Assembly: GCF_016238445.1 (NCBI RefSeq) | Contig: NZ_JABANU010000001.1 | Coordinates: 1-64,000 of the forward strand | Length of the DNA: 64,000 bases | From: Staphylococcus canis | Lineage (GTDB): Bacteria; Bacillota; Bacilli; Staphylococcales; Staphylococcaceae | Direction of reading: 5' to 3' | Shown here: one piece after another, positions 62,870 through 64,000 of the stretch | How the letters are laid out: the number at the start of each line of letters is the position of its first letter | Position numbering within the stretch: the stretch's first letter is position 1 | Notes under the pieces: model-generated | The model's input: only the letters and a program-made list of their open reading frames with translations | Told to the model about the DNA's origin: nothing | The model's database searches: none | Made by a program: the position numbers and the translations under genes

Positions 62870-64000
62870 ATACATTCTTAAATACACTTAATGAACGTAA
62901 AGGTGAGTTGTTGACGACTTTAGTTGAGCATATTCAACTTTCATTTATAGCACTTTTAATTGCAGTTGTGATTGGTGTACCCCTCGGTATCTTATTGACT
63001 AAAACACGCAAACTTTCTGAAGTGGTCATTAATATCGCAGCTGTATTACAAACAATTCCGTCACTTGCATTATTAGGGTTAATGATTCCATTATTTGGTA
63101 TTGGAAAAGTACCAGCAGTTATTGCATTAGTAGTTTACGCTTTATTACCAATTTTAAGAAATACATATACTGGTATTGTAGGCGTAGATCCATCACTAGT
63201 TGAAGCGGCTAAAGGGATTGGAATGAAACCTACCCGTCGTTTATCTAAAGTAGAATTACCACTTGCGATGCCTGTTATTATGGCAGGGATACGTACGGCG
63301 ATGGTTCTGATTATCGGAACTGCGACACTTGCAGCATTAATTGGTGCAGGTGGTTTAGGTAGTTTGATTTTATTAGGTATTGACCGTAATAACGCGTCAC
63401 TTATTTTAATAGGTGCCATTCCAGCAGCATTACTTGCGATTGTATTCGATATCGTGTTGCGTATTTTAGGTAGAATCTCTTATCGTAAAATGATGATTAC
63501 ATTAGGTGTTATTTTACTCGCAATGTTTTTACTTACAATTGCACCGTTACTAGCGAATAAAGGTGAAAAAATCACGATCGCTGGTAAATTGGGTACAGAA
63601 CCTTCAATTGTTACGAATATGTATAAGATATTAATTGAAGATGAAACGGATAACACAGTAGATGTCAAAGATGGTATGGGTAAAACAACTTTCCTATTTA
63701 ACGCGTTGAAAGCAGACGAAATTGATGGTTATTTGGAATTTACAGGGACAGTTATTGGTGAATTGACTAAAGAAGAATTGAAATCTAAAGATGAAGCTAA
63801 AGTTTATGACCAAGCGAATAAAGGTTTAGCCAAGAAATTCGACATGGAAATGTTAGAACCTATGGCTTACAACAACACATATACATTAGCAGTCAAACGT
63901 CAATTTGCTGAGGAAAATAACCTTAAAACAATTGGAGATTTAAGAAAAGTTGAAGATCAAATTAAACCTGGCTTTACATTAGAATTTAATGACCGTGAAG
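62866..64000 (+). CDS. Fused osmoprotectant ABC permease/substrate-binding protein (partial)
   Basis: The gene begins at ATG 62866 and runs off the right edge, so its end is not seen; 378 codons are visible. The first 215 residues are a ProW/OpuCB-like permease with five or six TM (SFIALLIAVVIGVPLGILLTK; EAAKGIGMKPTRRLSKVELPLAMPVIMAGIRTAMVLIIGTATLAALIGAGGLG, the EAA loop). After about residue 220 a substrate-binding OpuAC-type domain starts (KITIAGKLGTEPSIVTNMYKILIEDET; GYLEFTGTVIGEL). Fusion of permease and binding domain is usual in this branch (OpuBB/BilEB-like). Confidence 0.85.
   Translation, partial: MNTFLNTLNERKGELLTTLVEHIQLSFIALLIAVVIGVPLGILLTKTRKLSEVVINIAAVLQTIPSLALLGLMIPLFGIGKVPAVIALVVYALLPILRNTYTGIVGVDPSLVEAAKGIGMKPTRRLSKVELPLAMPVIMAGIRTAMVLIIGTATLAALIGAGGLGSLILLGIDRNNASLILIGAIPAALLAIVFDIVLRILGRISYRKMMITLGVILLAMFLLTIAPLLANKGEKITIAGKLGTEPSIVTNMYKILIEDETDNTVDVKDGMGKTTFLFNALKADEIDGYLEFTGTVIGELTKEELKSKDEAKVYDQANKGLAKKFDMEMLEPMAYNNTYTLAVKRQFAEENNLKTIGDLRKVEDQIKPGFTLEFNDRE

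Noticed and set aside
1-64000. CRISPR array, tRNA, rRNA, prophage or insertion sequence
   Set aside because: No regularly spaced direct repeats with unique spacers, no cloverleaf, and no transposase, integrase or phage protein in any frame.

Overview
The window is a 64 kb stretch of low-GC chromosome from a Staphylococcus other than S. aureus. The genus follows from the proteins: GraX/GraR/GraS/VraF/VraG, MgrA, NorA, MpfA, FruR-FruB-FruA, LtaS with the ALA cleavage site and Thr300, and a WalR-controlled LysM-CHAP hydrolase. Much of the gene order matches what I remember of the S. aureus region from graXRS to ltaS-recQ. Differences from S. aureus (from memory) are a malate dehydrogenase gene, a TPP-riboswitch thiazole operon, and no nagA between fruA and mpfA. 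These would fit a member of the hyicus-intermedius group, but that placement is only a guess. I saw no prophage, insertion sequence, CRISPR array, rRNA or tRNA.

Layout. 0.3-4.8 kb: 14-TM efflux pump, YkvI-family transporter, membrane-anchored alpha/beta hydrolase, GNAT acetyltransferase. 5-10.3 kb: graXRS and vraFG, the cationic-antimicrobial-peptide sensing and resistance system. 10.7-12.4 kb: PhoU-like protein plus PiT phosphate transporter. 12.4-13.2 kb: LysM-CHAP hydrolase with a perfect WalR box. 14.1-16.8 kb: TPP riboswitch and tenI-thiS-thiG-thiF. 16.9-23.5 kb: yebC, DUF402, a LysR/MFS pair, membrane and GNAT proteins, a small coiled-coil lipoprotein. 23.5-27 kb (minus strand): LOG protein, YaiI/YqxD, a 69-residue-repeat coiled-coil membrane protein, and uppP. 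27.2-31.2 kb: cydDC and mgrA. 31.4-34.7 kb: CobW GTPase, aldo/keto reductase, mdh. 34.8-37.9 kb: CPBP protease, DUF1361 pair, norA. 38-40.8 kb: a two-domain wall-polymer glycosyl/glycerophosphotransferase and ybaK. 41-44.7 kb: fructose operon. 44.8-47.8 kb: mpfA, a CsbB-like glycosyltransferase, a GlsB-like protein. 48.6-50.5 kb: preQ1 riboswitch and queCDE. 50.6-54.9 kb: pabABC and pxpBC. 55.3-64 kb: ltaS, ZIP transporter, Uup-type ABC-F, recQ and an osmoprotectant ABC transporter that runs off the right edge.

How they work together. Cell-envelope functions dominate: GraXRS/VraFG (peptide defence), UppP (carrier-lipid recycling), LtaS (lipoteichoic acid), the TagF-like transferase, the LysM-CHAP hydrolase, and MgrA, which is known to control efflux pumps such as NorA. 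Metabolic islands cover thiazole, queuosine precursor, p-aminobenzoate, fructose and phosphate.

The most informative signals are regulatory. In front of mpfA a perfect hairpin lies between a strong Shine-Dalgarno and the TTG start, behind two short leader ORFs. A near-match GraR operator is embedded in the graS terminator upstream of vraF. The TPP riboswitch has a readable antiterminator. A cre box sits between the -35 and -10 of the fru promoter. A 139-nt-spaced repeat with a large hairpin follows the LOG gene. I found no convincing wholly new multi-gene system; the mpfA leader and the structured repeat are the best candidates for something undescribed.
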